Assembly: GCA_903893485.1 (NCBI GenBank)
Contig: CAITMK010000014.1
Location: 66,283 to 130,282, forward strand
Direction of reading: 5' to 3'
Length of the DNA stretch: 64,000 nt
From: Candidatus Magasanikiibacteriota bacterium
GTDB taxonomy: Bacteria > Patescibacteria > ABY1 > Magasanikbacterales > 2-02-FULL-50-9b
The position numbers were made by a program, and so were the translations under genes. Position 1 is the stretch's first letter. Every line of letters starts with the position of its first letter. This document shows, one piece after another, positions 8,515-16,540 of the stretch. Below the pieces are notes generated by a model. It searched no databases and was not told where the DNA came from. It worked only from the letters and a program-made list of their open reading frames with translations.

Positions 8515-9857
8515 AGAAGAGAGGCCAGACAGAGCCCGACCAGGACCCACACTTTACCATCAAAATAGCCAGTGTTAAAGAGCTGATAGGCCCACAGAGA
8601 AATAAACGTAAAAAACCAAACGGCTTCGAATGCGCTGTGGCGACGCTTCCACAAACGCCAACCCAAACTTATGAGCAACGCCAAAAACGCGATTGTGCCA
8701 AGCGCGCCGGTTTCTGCCATCACTTTTTGCAAAAATCCGTGCGCATCGAGCGGGTCGCCGTAATCTAATCGAAACGCGGCGGTCTCGCCAACTAATTGAA
8801 TAAACGTACCCGGCCCCTGCCCGGTGAGCGGCGCGCGATTAAAATACGTAAGAGCAATGCCGGTTAAATCTGTACGCGTTGCATTGCTGCTGTCGGCCAC
8901 GGCGGTGTTTTCGATCCACATGAAAAATAATGCGACCACGGCAACAACCGCCACAATTGCAACGCGCCGGCGACCCGTATGTTTTCCAAAAAACCACAGC
9001 CAGCCCAAACCTTGCAGCGCCAAAACAATCCATGCAGCGCGCGAAAAAGTTAATGCCGAGACAATTGCAATGAGTGCCGCTGCCCCGCCCCAGAAAATTT
9101 TTGCCGCGCGCGTTTTTTGTTCACTCGCCCACCACACTGCAAACGGAATGATCGCGGTCAAACTTTCAGCGAGCACATTATGATTCGTGCCAAATGGAAT
9201 GTATCCAAAAATTGCAAATGGTTCTGCGCGCGGAAACCCAATGGAGCTGGTCACAAAAATCGAAACCGCGCCCATGAGTGCGCCCGCCAAACATGCAATT
9301 TCATACGCAACCGCGGCATAAATAATTTCTGCTCGGCGATTTACAAATAATAAAATCGGCAACACGAACGCCAGATACGTAAAAAGATATGGCCGAAAAA
9401 ATGCTTTAAGCGATGTACCAAAATAAATGGGATCACCAAAATATACCGCAGCCGCAACCGCCGCAAACCAAAGCAAAAACCACGGCAAATGATTTTTGAT
9501 GTGCGCGGGAAATATTTTTTTGTGATTAATGAAAAAAATTATTGGCGCGGCAACTAACAAAATAATGGCGATAAAATCTACCACTGGCGCTTCGATGCCA
9601 CCAAGATAAGGCACACGCGATAAACTTTGTTCACTTGCAAATGAAATTGCCAGCCCCGAAAGCGGTGCCGCCGCGGCAAGCGCATACACACCCCATACTG
9701 GCCGTGCAACGACCGCAATAAAAATTGCTAACAGCGCAAAAACAATTACCACGCCCGCCCATGAAATATAAAAAGAGGCCGCAATGCTAAGCGCAATTGC
9801 AATTCCAAACCACGCTACCAATTCCCATGTGGCACGTTCAATGAGCTGCTGTTTCAT
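8511..9857 (-). CDS. O-antigen ligase/polymerase-like membrane protein (Wzy_C type)
   Basis: A 448-residue polytopic membrane protein with about 11-12 hydrophobic segments. The region TFSRAAWIVL (about 270), then the external loop NRAPLTGQGPGTFIQL and DAHGFLQKVMAETGALGTIAFLALL (about 345-390), match the Wzy_C/O-antigen ligase core with its conserved Arg, Gly and His positions. The family joins or polymerises lipid-linked glycans on the outer face of the membrane. It is the first gene of the GT operon. The ATG is 7 nt after a TATACT box (9865-9870), which predicts a leaderless mRNA. In a monoderm host a ligase to lipid A is not expected, so polymerase or protein O-glycan ligase is more likely. 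Confidence 0.85.
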   Translation of the reverse strand: MKQQLIERATWELVAWFGIAIALSIAASFYISWAGVVIVFALLAIFIAVVARPVWGVYALAAAAPLSGLAISFASEQSLSRVPYLGGIEAPVVDFIAIILLVAAPIIFFINHKKIFPAHIKNHLPWFLLWFAAVAAAVYFGDPIYFGTSLKAFFRPYLFTYLAFVLPILLFVNRRAEIIYAAVAYEIACLAGALMGAVSIFVTSSIGFPRAEPFAIFGYIPFGTNHNVLAESLTAIIPFAVWWASEQKTRAAKIFWGGAAALIAIVSALTFSRAAWIVLALQGLGWLWFFGKHTGRRRVAIVAVVAVVALFFMWIENTAVADSSNATRTDLTGIALTYFNRAPLTGQGPGTFIQLVGETAAFRLDYGDPLDAHGFLQKVMAETGALGTIAFLALLISLGWRLWKRRHSAFEAVWFFTFISLWAYQLFNTGYFDGKVWVLVGLCLASLL

Positions 9858-9885
9858 GCTGCCCAGTATACCAAAGTTGGGAATA

Positions 9886-9914
9886 TAAAAAAACTCCTTC
9901 TGAGGAGTTTTTTT
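9886..9914. terminator. Bidirectional hairpin terminator
   Basis: A-run, ACTCC stem, TTCT loop, GGAGT stem, T-run. It separates the GT operon (downstream on the minus strand) from the coiled-coil gene upstream. Confidence 0.8.
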
Positions 9915-9919
9915 ATTGC

Positions 9920-10234
9920 CTACTGTGCAAATCGCAACTCAGCAATTTGTTCGGCGCGTTTTAAATAGCCGACAATTTCATCGTGAAAATTGAGATTATC
10001 GTTGCGAAACAGTTGCATTTCTGTGGTTAGACGCTGCTCAACGTCTGTTAAGCGTAAATCAATCGCTTCAATCCGTGCACTCAACCTTACTTCAACATCG
10101 TCGATTTTGGCAGTCAAATTAGTTTCAACTTCATCAATCCTTGCCGTTAACCGATCTTCGACATCTAAAACCTGCTGCGTGGCTTGCACCGCAACCGCGC
10201 CAATCATTTCAATAATATCACCCTCCTTGATCAT
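9920..10234 (-). CDS. Small coiled-coil protein of unknown function
   Basis: A 104-residue protein built of heptad-like repeats: EDRLTARIDEVETNLTAKIDDVEVRLSARIEAIDLRLTDVEQRL (residues about 27-70, written here in part). No signal peptide or membrane segment. The pattern of about 11 residues per repeat resembles small coiled-coil proteins that are common in Patescibacteria. I do not recognise a function. It has AT-richer backbone composition, unlike the GC-rich gene just upstream. Confidence 0.7.
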   Translation of the reverse strand: MIKEGDIIEMIGAVAVQATQQVLDVEDRLTARIDEVETNLTAKIDDVEVRLSARIEAIDLRLTDVEQRLTTEMQLFRNDNLNFHDEIVGYLKRAEQIAELRFAQ

Positions 10235-10287
10235 AATAAAAAAATATGAATAATTATTTGCACTATACCAAACGAAAAATTTCTGTC

Positions 10288-10335
10288 AAATAAAAAAACG
10301 CCGACAGCTCCCGTGGGGAAACTGCCGGACATGGG
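10288..10335 (-). terminator. Terminator of the HAD-like gene
   Basis: Minus-strand stem CCGGCAG/CTGTCGG with an inner TCCC/GGGA stem, followed by seven T residues and ATTT. Confidence 0.75.
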
Positions 10336-10354
10336 GCTTTGCGCGGTCGCGTGA

Positions 10355-10849
10355 TTAGCCGCCCTGCGCCTCTGCACTGCGCCGGATGAGAACCGCCTCG
10401 GTTGGAGGCATCCGCATCTCTTCGAGCAGCCGTTGCAGCGACACGTGGTTGATGCAATTCCATGTGCTGTAATGGATCGCCACAATGCCGTAGTCGCGCA
10501 CGCTCTGCACGACCTCCGCGTTTTCATCGACGACGACATTGACTTCAAGCTCCTGGCACAGCACCGCCTTCTTGGAATCGTCATCGACCACATGGACATT
10601 GATGAGCGACGCGGCGAAACCGTCGAGCCAATACTTGAGCCACTCCTGCAAGAGATCGGCGTCGAGCTGCTCGCGCCCCGGCTTGGTGACGAAAACAAGG
10701 TTAACTTGATGTGAGCGCACGGCCCACATCAGTGTCTCGATCGCTTTTGGAAAAAACGGCACTTTGCCGAATCCCCCGCGTTCGAATGCCTCGATTTGCG
10801 CGCCGTTAAACAGCGCCAAAGTATTTGCCACACCAAATGCAATTCGCAT
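10355..10849 (-). CDS. Degenerate HAD-fold protein, nucleophile lost (GC-rich unit)
   Basis: A 164-residue protein. The order of elements resembles a HAD-family phosphatase: RIAFGVANTLALFNG in the position of the FDxDNTL motif I, LVFVTKPG as motif II, DDDSKKAVLC around the motif III lysine, and VNVVVDENAEVV as motif IV. Both motif I aspartates are replaced (Gly5 and Ala7), so phosphatase activity is unlikely. The assignment is by eye and could be wrong. The start at 10849 is chosen because GGAGGG precedes it and the promoter lies 35-63 nt upstream; longer in-frame starts overlap the promoter. Monocistronic, with its own promoter and terminator. Confidence 0.6.
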   Translation of the reverse strand: MRIAFGVANTLALFNGAQIEAFERGGFGKVPFFPKAIETLMWAVRSHQVNLVFVTKPGREQLDADLLQEWLKYWLDGFAASLINVHVVDDDSKKAVLCQELEVNVVVDENAEVVQSVRDYGIVAIHYSTWNCINHVSLQRLLEEMRMPPTEAVLIRRSAEAQGG

Positions 10850-10883
10850 GACACCCTCCATGAGTTGTGAAACTCGAGAAAAA

Positions 10884-10912
10884 AGCATACCACAAAATGG
10901 CCCGAAAGTCAA
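10884..10912 (-). promoter_or_regulatory. Promoter of the HAD-like gene
   Basis: Minus strand TTGACT (10907-10912), 17 nt, TATGCT (10884-10889). Confidence 0.8.
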
Positions 10913-10943
10913 GGGTAATAGCTGCTTTTTTGTTCAAAATATA

Positions 10944-10983
10944 AAAATAAAAACAGGCAGCAACTTTTTGCAAAGTGCTGCCC
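10944..10983 (-). terminator. Terminator of the 11007-11762 gene
   Basis: Minus-strand stem GGCAGCAC/GTTGCTGCC followed by GTTTTTATTTTTAT. Confidence 0.75.
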
Positions 10984-11006
10984 GGAGCGAGGACGACGCG
11001 ATCGCG

Positions 11007-11762
11007 CTAATCGTCATACGCTACAGAAACCTTGGTTGAACTGAACTGCGCCTCGCGCTTCATGTCCAGGATAAAGTCCACTGCCTCGCCGTTGCTGCGA
11101 TACGAAAGCTCGGACTGGTTGCAATCTGCCACCGCGCGCAAACCATTTTGCACGGTCGTGCGCACCAGCAGGTTGGCATCCTTGGAATACTGGCCGTCGT
11201 TGATAACCTTCACACGGACCGTGGCGCCACGCTTGCCAAACACGCGGATCAGCGTTTCCGCGCCATCGTACGGACCTTTGGTAATTTGCCGCGGGCACAT
11301 GTAATTGAGCACGTGCGGCGCATTATCCTTCGTCCATTCTGAGCGTGGAATCACCTGCGGAATTTGCAACTCCGCAGACTTTTCGGACAAATGGAATGGC
11401 GCCCGCTCCGCATATTCCAGAAATTTCTCGAACGCGACATCTTGCGTCGCCGTGTCGGTTGGCGAGCATGCCATTTGCGCCGCCGTGCCGCCGTTGAACA
11501 GCTGCAATTCGCAGTACACGTCGTGGATCTGTTCTGCAGACGAGGCGGCCTCTGGAAGTCCAACCGCCACGGATGTCACCGCTTCAATTGCAGGCGTCGG
11601 GTCCGACGGCACAATGTTCGCGATGAGTTCCTGGCGATACACGATGCACGCAATGAGAACCGCCAACGCCGCAGAAATAAGCAGCGCGCGATCAACCTGC
11701 CGCGCGTTCCAAAACGACCGTCCGATTTCACTTACCGGAATTCCTTTTGGGAATTTTTTCAT
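11007..11762 (-). CDS. Membrane-anchored extracytoplasmic protein, unknown (GC-rich unit)
   Basis: A 251-residue protein. Residues 1-25 are basic and cytoplasmic, one membrane segment lies at about 27-44 (ALLISAALAVLIACIVY), and the remaining 200 residues are predicted outside. The external part has four cysteines (in DVYCELQLF, QMACSP, LNYMCPRQI and VADCNQSEL) that could form two disulfides. I do not recognise a family. A GGAGG Shine-Dalgarno sits 5 nt before the ATG, and a consensus promoter lies about 40 nt upstream, inside the end of the RhuM-like gene. Confidence 0.75.
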   Translation of the reverse strand: MKKFPKGIPVSEIGRSFWNARQVDRALLISAALAVLIACIVYRQELIANIVPSDPTPAIEAVTSVAVGLPEAASSAEQIHDVYCELQLFNGGTAAQMACSPTDTATQDVAFEKFLEYAERAPFHLSEKSAELQIPQVIPRSEWTKDNAPHVLNYMCPRQITKGPYDGAETLIRVFGKRGATVRVKVINDGQYSKDANLLVRTTVQNGLRAVADCNQSELSYRSNGEAVDFILDMKREAQFSSTKVSVAYDD

Positions 11763-11790
11763 GAGTCCTCCAACTCGGTGAGGGGGAAAG

Positions 11791-12174
11791 TTACCCGGGC
11801 ACCATACCGGATTTTGGGGGTTTTGTCAATGGTGAGAGGGCCAAAAACTTTTGCATTTCGATACAGACTTTTTCGTAGAGATTTTTTTCTGAGACGCGGA
11901 TTGCGCAGAGACGCTGCGTGGCCCAAAGACGGAATTGCATGCCACGAACTGCCCGGAAATTCCGGACAGTTGGATTTCGCTCTAATTCACCCTCTTCGTA
12001 CAGTTTCTGAACATGTTCAGAAACAGTGCGTTTATCTTTTTGAAAAAGATCGACCATTTGCATAAGACTCAAACACACCGTTTCGTCCTGCAAACGCACC
12101 TGAACCTGCAGCGATCCATCGGCAGCTTCGTATAAAATAATTTGGTTTTGATGTTCCCCGCCCTGAGACAACAT
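11791..12174 (-). pseudogene. RhuM-family protein, internally shortened
   Basis: A 127-residue frame. Residues 8-65 match the start of RhuM/virulence-RhuM proteins (IILYEAADG, VQVRLQDETVCLSLMQM, DLFQKDKRTVSEHV, LYEEGELERNPTVRNFR). After that the usual block of about 40 residues around the HYNLD...VGYRV segment is missing and the frame goes straight to RGMQFRLWATQRL. The C-terminus is short and unlike the family. I read it as an in-frame internal deletion, so the product is probably non-functional, although a short stable protein is possible. It has its own promoter but no Shine-Dalgarno. Family members are often found near mobile or toxin-like genes. Confidence 0.7.
11801..11829 (-). promoter_or_regulatory. 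Promoter of the 11007-11762 gene
   Basis: Minus strand TTGACA (11824-11829), 17 nt, TATGGT (11801-11806); it overlaps the 3' codons of the RhuM-like gene. Confidence 0.8.
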
Positions 12175-12202
12175 ATTTTTAAAATTAAAATGGCATGCAA
12201 AA

Positions 12203-12231
12203 ACTATGCCCGAACAAAAACCGAATGTCAA
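12203..12231 (-). promoter_or_regulatory. Promoter of the RhuM-like gene
   Basis: Minus strand TTGACA (12226-12231), 17 nt, CATAGT (12203-12208). Confidence 0.65.
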
Positions 12232-12273
12232 GAGTGGTTATGCACTTTTTGTGCACAGAAAATTCCGTGAAAT

Positions 12274-12332
12274 AAAAAAACACCACACCGCTTGAGCATC
12301 CTGGGTAGGATTGCAGCAAGCAATGTGGCGTC
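12274..12332 (-). terminator. Terminator of the MopE-type lipoprotein gene
   Basis: Minus-strand stem CCACA-GCTTG / CAAGC-TGTGG with inner ATCCT/AGGAT, then GTTTTTTTATTT. Confidence 0.8.
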
Positions 12333-12408
12333 ACTCAACTCGTTGTGTGAGTGTGACCCTTTCGGATCATTGCAGAGTCGCCGTTACTGAGGCGCTACTG
12401 CGTTGGAA

Positions 12409-14325
12409 CTACTGCGGCGTGAACGTGAACTTCGCGGTGCCCTTCACGTAGCCGTTCAGGTTCTTCGGGCCAGAGATGCCGTCGAACCAGAGGCGCTGAT
12501 TGGGCTGACCCGTGCCGCTGAAGCTGATCGCCGTCTGACCGCCTTGCAGGCAATCCGACGCCGTCATTTCCTTCGGCAAATCCGGCCCGCAATTGACGGT
12601 CTGCTGCAGCATCATGAGGATGCTGGTGGAAGGCGAAACCGTCTTGTCCGGCGCAATCGTGACCGAGACCTTCACGCTTTGCGGCGCGCTGATCACGTAC
12701 ACTTGCTCCGGGCCAGTCGCGCCCGAAACCGTCATGCCGTCCGCGCACGTCCATTTGTCCACCGTTTGCTTTCCGGCGGGCGCAGTGGTCGTGTCGACGT
12801 TTTTGCTAATGACGAGCGTGCCGCTGCCCGTGTAAGTAACGTAGACCACGTCGCTGCACACATCGCACGCGCCGCCTTCGTCGATCTGCAAGTTGCAGTT
12901 GTCGTCGAAGCCGTTGCAGACCTCCGGCGCATTCGGGTGGACGCTCGCCTTCGAGTCGTCGCAGTCCGTGTCGTCAAGGATCCACTTGCCCACGGGCGCG
13001 CATGCCAGCGTCGTCACGGCCGCGTTGCCGTAGCCGTCGCCATCGCCGTCCCAGTAAAGCGTCAACTTCACGCCCTCGTCGATCTGCTTGTCGCAGTTGT
13101 CGTCGAGGCCGTTGCAAACCTCCTTGGCGCCCGGGTAGATGGCGGCGTTGGTGTCGTCGCAGTCCGTCGAGTCGCTCACGTAGCCGGCCGGAGCCGAGCA
13201 CGCTTGCTTGGTGCTGCTGAGGTTGCCGAACTTGTCGCCATCCGTGTCGGCGTAGTAGGTCGTCTGAACGCCCTCGTCGATCTGCTTGTCGCAGTTGTCG
13301 TCGAGGCCGTTGCAAACCTCCTTGGCGCCCGGGTAGATGGCGGCGTTGGTGTCGTCGCAGTCCGTCTTGCTCGTGACCTTGAAGTTCGCGTCTGCCGAGC
13401 ACTGGCACGAACCGCTACCGGCGCCGTAAGTGTCACCGTCCACATCAGCGTAGAACCAGGTGCAGTTGAGCACGTTGCCTGCCGGATCGACGCTGCCATC
13501 GCAGTTGTCATCGACGCCCACCGTACTGCAATCGTCCATGATGCCCGGGTGAATCTTGGGATCCAGGTCGTTGCAGTCATCGGAACTGGTCACGTAGTTG
13601 AGCGGCTCGGTGCAGCCCATCTTCGTGCTCGAGGAAAGGCCATGACCGTCGCCGTCGCCGTCGAAATAGAACGTCGTCTGGACGCCGTTGTCGATGACGG
13701 TGTCGCAGTCATTGTCCTTGCCGTCGCACGTTTCCTTGACCGGCAGACCCTGCGTGCACGTCGGATTGGGGTCCAGCGTGCCGTCCGGTTTGCATGCCAA
13801 AGCGTCGCAGGCGCATTCGCCGACGCCCACTTTGGTGCCCGGAAAGCTCGCCTTCGGCGGCGTCATGCACAAGAAGCGCGTGATGCCGTCGGTGGTTTCC
13901 AGCGGCACGGGAACCGAGTCCACGCACTTGCTGTTGGTCGAGGCCGCCACCGCCGCATCGCAGCCGCCGGACGAAGTGCTGAACGACGCGTCGTCGAGAC
14001 CCAGCGGCGAAGCCGAGCAATCGAACGCCATCGCATCGAAGTTGTACGGGCAATCCGGCGCGAGCACGCACTTCTGGATGCTCTTGTTCCACGCCCACTT
14101 GGTGCGGTGAATCGGATCATCGGGCAGCGCGTCGCACAGCGTCTGGCTGATGGCCAGCTTGGCCGTGAGCGCGAACGATTGCGAGCCGAACGTCGCCGTC
14201 GGCGCTTGGGGCGCGGTTTTCACCGCATCGAGCACCGCAGAACCGCTCTGCGGTGCGGTCGGACCGGCACAGCCGATCAGACTTGCCAGCGCACAAAGCG
14301 CCAGCAAAGGGTTGAACTTCTTCAT
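12409..14325 (-). CDS. Cys/Asp-rich lipoprotein with MopE-type metal-binding repeats (GC-rich unit)
   Basis: A 638-residue protein. The N-terminus (MKKFNPLLALCALASLIGCAG) is a lipoprotein signal with lipidated Cys about 19. Residues 200-485 carry about five copies of the motif DCDD...YPGAKEVCNG..DDNCD..IDEG, the putative metal-binding (MopE/PF11617) repeat that is abundant in Myxococcota and other deltaproteobacterial surface proteins. Its Asp clusters resemble calcium sites and its Cys pairs form disulfides. Two copies are identical over 99 bp of DNA. The last 150 residues look like a beta-rich domain. AGGAG precedes the ATG. Function in the host is unknown; surface display with metal binding is inferred. 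Such a protein is unexpected in Patescibacteria. Confidence 0.88.
   Translation of the reverse strand: MKKFNPLLALCALASLIGCAGPTAPQSGSAVLDAVKTAPQAPTATFGSQSFALTAKLAISQTLCDALPDDPIHRTKWAWNKSIQKCVLAPDCPYNFDAMAFDCSASPLGLDDASFSTSSGGCDAAVAASTNSKCVDSVPVPLETTDGITRFLCMTPPKASFPGTKVGVGECACDALACKPDGTLDPNPTCTQGLPVKETCDGKDNDCDTVIDNGVQTTFYFDGDGDGHGLSSSTKMGCTEPLNYVTSSDDCNDLDPKIHPGIMDDCSTVGVDDNCDGSVDPAGNVLNCTWFYADVDGDTYGAGSGSCQCSADANFKVTSKTDCDDTNAAIYPGAKEVCNGLDDNCDKQIDEGVQTTYYADTDGDKFGNLSSTKQACSAPAGYVSDSTDCDDTNAAIYPGAKEVCNGLDDNCDKQIDEGVKLTLYWDGDGDGYGNAAVTTLACAPVGKWILDDTDCDDSKASVHPNAPEVCNGFDDNCNLQIDEGGACDVCSDVVYVTYTGSGTLVISKNVDTTTAPAGKQTVDKWTCADGMTVSGATGPEQVYVISAPQSVKVSVTIAPDKTVSPSTSILMMLQQTVNCGPDLPKEMTASDCLQGGQTAISFSGTGQPNQRLWFDGISGPKNLNGYVKGTAKFTFTPQ
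13070..13168. repeat. 99-bp perfect direct repeat, copy 1
   Basis: Identical to 13268-13366 over 99 bp; start-to-start distance 198 bp (66 codons). It encodes one MopE-type metal-binding repeat. Confidence 0.9.
13268..13366. repeat. 99-bp perfect direct repeat, copy 2
   Basis: Second copy of the 99-bp unit at 13070-13168; the flanking codons differ, so the duplication or conversion tract ends sharply. Confidence 0.9.
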
Positions 14326-14408
14326 CTTTGAAATCTCCTGTCAAAAAACACGATCGCTCTTTCGAGCCTCCCTCCCCACCGCGCACTCGCGCAGTAGGTA
14401 ATTGTCGG

Positions 14409-14520
14409 CGCCGGGATAAAACGCCTGACGAATTCATCTCCTTATTGATGTCGTCAGGATTTTCATCTTTTAAAAAATAGGACCCCGGCAGCAGCAGCGT
14501 TCTTGCCACTGCTACCGGGT
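14409..14520 (-). promoter_or_regulatory. Terminator plus structured leader before the MopE-type gene
   Basis: Minus strand from 14520: stem CCCGGTAGCAG/CTGCTGCCGGG then a T-run (14472-14480), the terminator of the upstream lipoprotein gene. Further on is a stem CCTGACGA/TCGTCAGG whose loop contains AAGGAGATG. No clear TTGACA promoter is seen here, so the MopE-type gene may depend on read-through or on a weaker promoter. Confidence 0.55.
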
Positions 14521-14569
14521 GAATCATTTCTCGTCTGATTCAGACGTTGCGCGGCTCGTTGGCCTGCGC

Positions 14570-16258
14570 TTACTTCTTGAACTTGGCGCACCAATCCACG
14601 ACACCGCCTGGACCAAACATGTCCGGCAAAGCGATGTTGCTCTCGATGTCAAAGTCACCGGGACCCAGATCCACGAGCGGCACCAAAGCGCCGAGCGGAT
14701 CTTGTACCGTCATGTACGGACCGCCAATCGCGTAGTGATCCTTGCCCTTGTTGAGCATGGAATACGCGGTGCCGCCAAATTCGATCGGCGGAGTACCCTT
14801 GGCCGCGCCGACGTCGTACGCGTCACAAAACAGCTGCGCCGAGATCTTCACTTCGGGCGAGATGCCCGAGATGTAGTTCGGAGCACCCGCCAGCTTGAAG
14901 TAGCCCCAGCTATTCCCGATAGTGGTCAGGATCATAGCATACGGCGCCGGCGCGTACAAGCCCATGATGTCCGAGCTTTCGCCCGTGCTCATCGTGAAAA
15001 ACAGCGGCGTCCATTCACAGCCAACCTGCGAGTCGCAGGTGTCCAACGTCCAGTACTTCTGGTCGTTGCACTTGGCGGTGACCGTTGCGAAGGACCACGG
15101 AACAAACTGGCAGCCCAGCAGCGGCAGGCACGAATCGTCGGTGCACTTGTCGCCATCATCGCACGTCACGACCGTACCCTTGCAGGCAGCGGTCTTGTCG
15201 CAGATGTCGCCGTCTGTGCACAGATTGCCGTCCGTGCACGACTTGCCCACAATGGGCAGGTGCTTGAACACGCCGGTCTGCGGATCACACTTGGCGTCCT
15301 CCGTGCATTCGTTGCCGTCGTCCTCGAGCTTGGCCTCCGACAAGCACTTGCGCAGATCCGTATCGCACGTCACCTGGATGCACAGATTGCCTTTGAATTG
15401 CGGCTGCGCGAGGCAGTCCGCATCCGTGTTGCAATCGTACGCCGGCAAACCTTCACAGGTGCCGGCCGTGCAAACGTCATTCTCCGTCGCCGGATTCCCG
15501 TCGTCGCACTTGCTGCCATCCTTCAGCTCCGCGGTCTGGCAGCCCAGCTTGGCGTCGCAGGAATCGGTCGTGCACGGGTTGCCGTCGTCGCACTTCAGGG
15601 TCGAACCTTTGCATGCGCCGACCGCACAAGTATCCGCTGTCGTGCATACGTTCCCGTCATCACACGCCGCCGTGTTGTTCGCGTAGACGCAGCCCTTGGC
15701 TTTGTCGCACGAGTCATCGGTGCATGCGTTGCCGTCGTTGCAGGGCAACGTCGCGCCTTCGCACGAACCCGCCTTGCAGCTGTCGCCGGTGGTGCAGGCA
15801 TCGCCGTCGTCGCACACGATTGCCGTGGCGATTGGTGACGCGACGCACTTGCCGAGCTTGGCATCACAGCTGCTGACGACGCACGGGTTGCTATTGTCGC
15901 AAACCACGGACACGCCCTTGCAGTAGCCAACGCCATCGCAGGCGTCGCCGGTGGTGCACGCGAGCTTGTCGTCGCACGCCGTGCCTTCCTTGGGATACGT
16001 CGCGCCTTTCGGCCGAACGCATTGCCCGGAAACGCACGTGAACTGGACATCGCATGTGGTCTTGTTCAGCGGCGCGCAATCCGGATTCGTTTCGCACAGC
16101 ACGATTTGTGCCACAGAAACGTCCGGCGCGGGCGCCTGAACATCGACCTGAACGCTGCCGGCGTCCTCGGTGGGCGCGCTACCGCCCGAACCAGCTGCCT
16201 GCGTACAGCCCGCGACAATCGCGAACGGCACGCAGAGTTTGATCAAACGCGTGAACAT
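14570..16258 (-). CDS. Cys-rich lipoprotein with CDDGNxCTxDxC repeats (GC-rich unit)
   Basis: A 562-residue protein with a lipoprotein signal (IKLCVPFAIVAGCTQ; lipidated Cys about 18). Residues about 50-420 hold roughly ten repeats of the form CDDGNPCTTDSCDAKLGC, resembling the cysteine-rich CTDC-type repeats found in Dictyostelium and in many myxobacterial surface proteins. Spacing is about 20-22 residues, and nearly all Cys could pair in disulfides. The last 140 residues form a different, Cys-poor domain (GESSDIMGLYAPAPYAMILT...). The start at 16258 is preceded by GGAGG and by a consensus promoter about 140 nt upstream. No enzymatic motif is visible. Confidence 0.85.
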   Translation of the reverse strand: MFTRLIKLCVPFAIVAGCTQAAGSGGSAPTEDAGSVQVDVQAPAPDVSVAQIVLCETNPDCAPLNKTTCDVQFTCVSGQCVRPKGATYPKEGTACDDKLACTTGDACDGVGYCKGVSVVCDNSNPCVVSSCDAKLGKCVASPIATAIVCDDGDACTTGDSCKAGSCEGATLPCNDGNACTDDSCDKAKGCVYANNTAACDDGNVCTTADTCAVGACKGSTLKCDDGNPCTTDSCDAKLGCQTAELKDGSKCDDGNPATENDVCTAGTCEGLPAYDCNTDADCLAQPQFKGNLCIQVTCDTDLRKCLSEAKLEDDGNECTEDAKCDPQTGVFKHLPIVGKSCTDGNLCTDGDICDKTAACKGTVVTCDDGDKCTDDSCLPLLGCQFVPWSFATVTAKCNDQKYWTLDTCDSQVGCEWTPLFFTMSTGESSDIMGLYAPAPYAMILTTIGNSWGYFKLAGAPNYISGISPEVKISAQLFCDAYDVGAAKGTPPIEFGGTAYSMLNKGKDHYAIGGPYMTVQDPLGALVPLVDLGPGDFDIESNIALPDMFGPGGVVDWCAKFKK

Positions 16259-16397
16259 GATAAACCTCCGAAACAAGTTGAGACACTGTTGGCACACAAG
16301 AAAAAGAGCCGAGGAGCAACCGCGAGAAATAACCGTGAGGAATCTCCCCGCAGATCAACCCCCGACGCCAAAGAATTTGGAGAGGGAGCGACATATG

Positions 16398-16426
16398 AGA
16401 GTATCACAATCCCGCAACAATGTCAA
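16398..16426 (-). promoter_or_regulatory. Promoter of the CDDGN-repeat lipoprotein gene
   Basis: Minus strand TTGACA (16421-16426), 17 nt, TACTCT (16398-16403). It gives a leader of about 130 nt and starts right after the terminator of the upstream gene. Confidence 0.8.
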
Positions 16427-16433
16427 GCCTCTA

Positions 16434-16490
16434 AAATAAAAAAAGACCCCCGAAACCAACCGCGCGTGATGCGTTGTTGGTCCGGGGAGT
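16434..16490 (-). terminator. Terminator of the third Cys-rich lipoprotein gene
   Basis: Minus-strand stem CCCCG-ACCAAC / GTTGGT-CGGGG then GTCTTTTTTTATTTT. Confidence 0.85.
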
Positions 16491-16540
16491 CGGTTGTGGT
16501 ATTGGGCGCCGGTCGGCGATGCAATACGAGGGGGTGACCG

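Noticed and set aside
12900..13600. Possible CRISPR-like spacing in the repeat region
   Set aside because: The repeats are in-frame protein repeats of 66 codons and there are no unique spacers or cas genes.
12403..14331. Plus-strand open frame of 642 codons opposite the MopE-type gene
   Set aside because: It mirrors the GC-rich coding strand. Its product is Arg/Ala/Val-rich low-complexity sequence, whereas the minus frame has a lipobox, repeats, Shine-Dalgarno and terminator.
14519..15838. Plus-strand open frame of 439 codons
   Set aside because: Shadow of the CDDGN-repeat lipoprotein gene; no start signal and no family resemblance.
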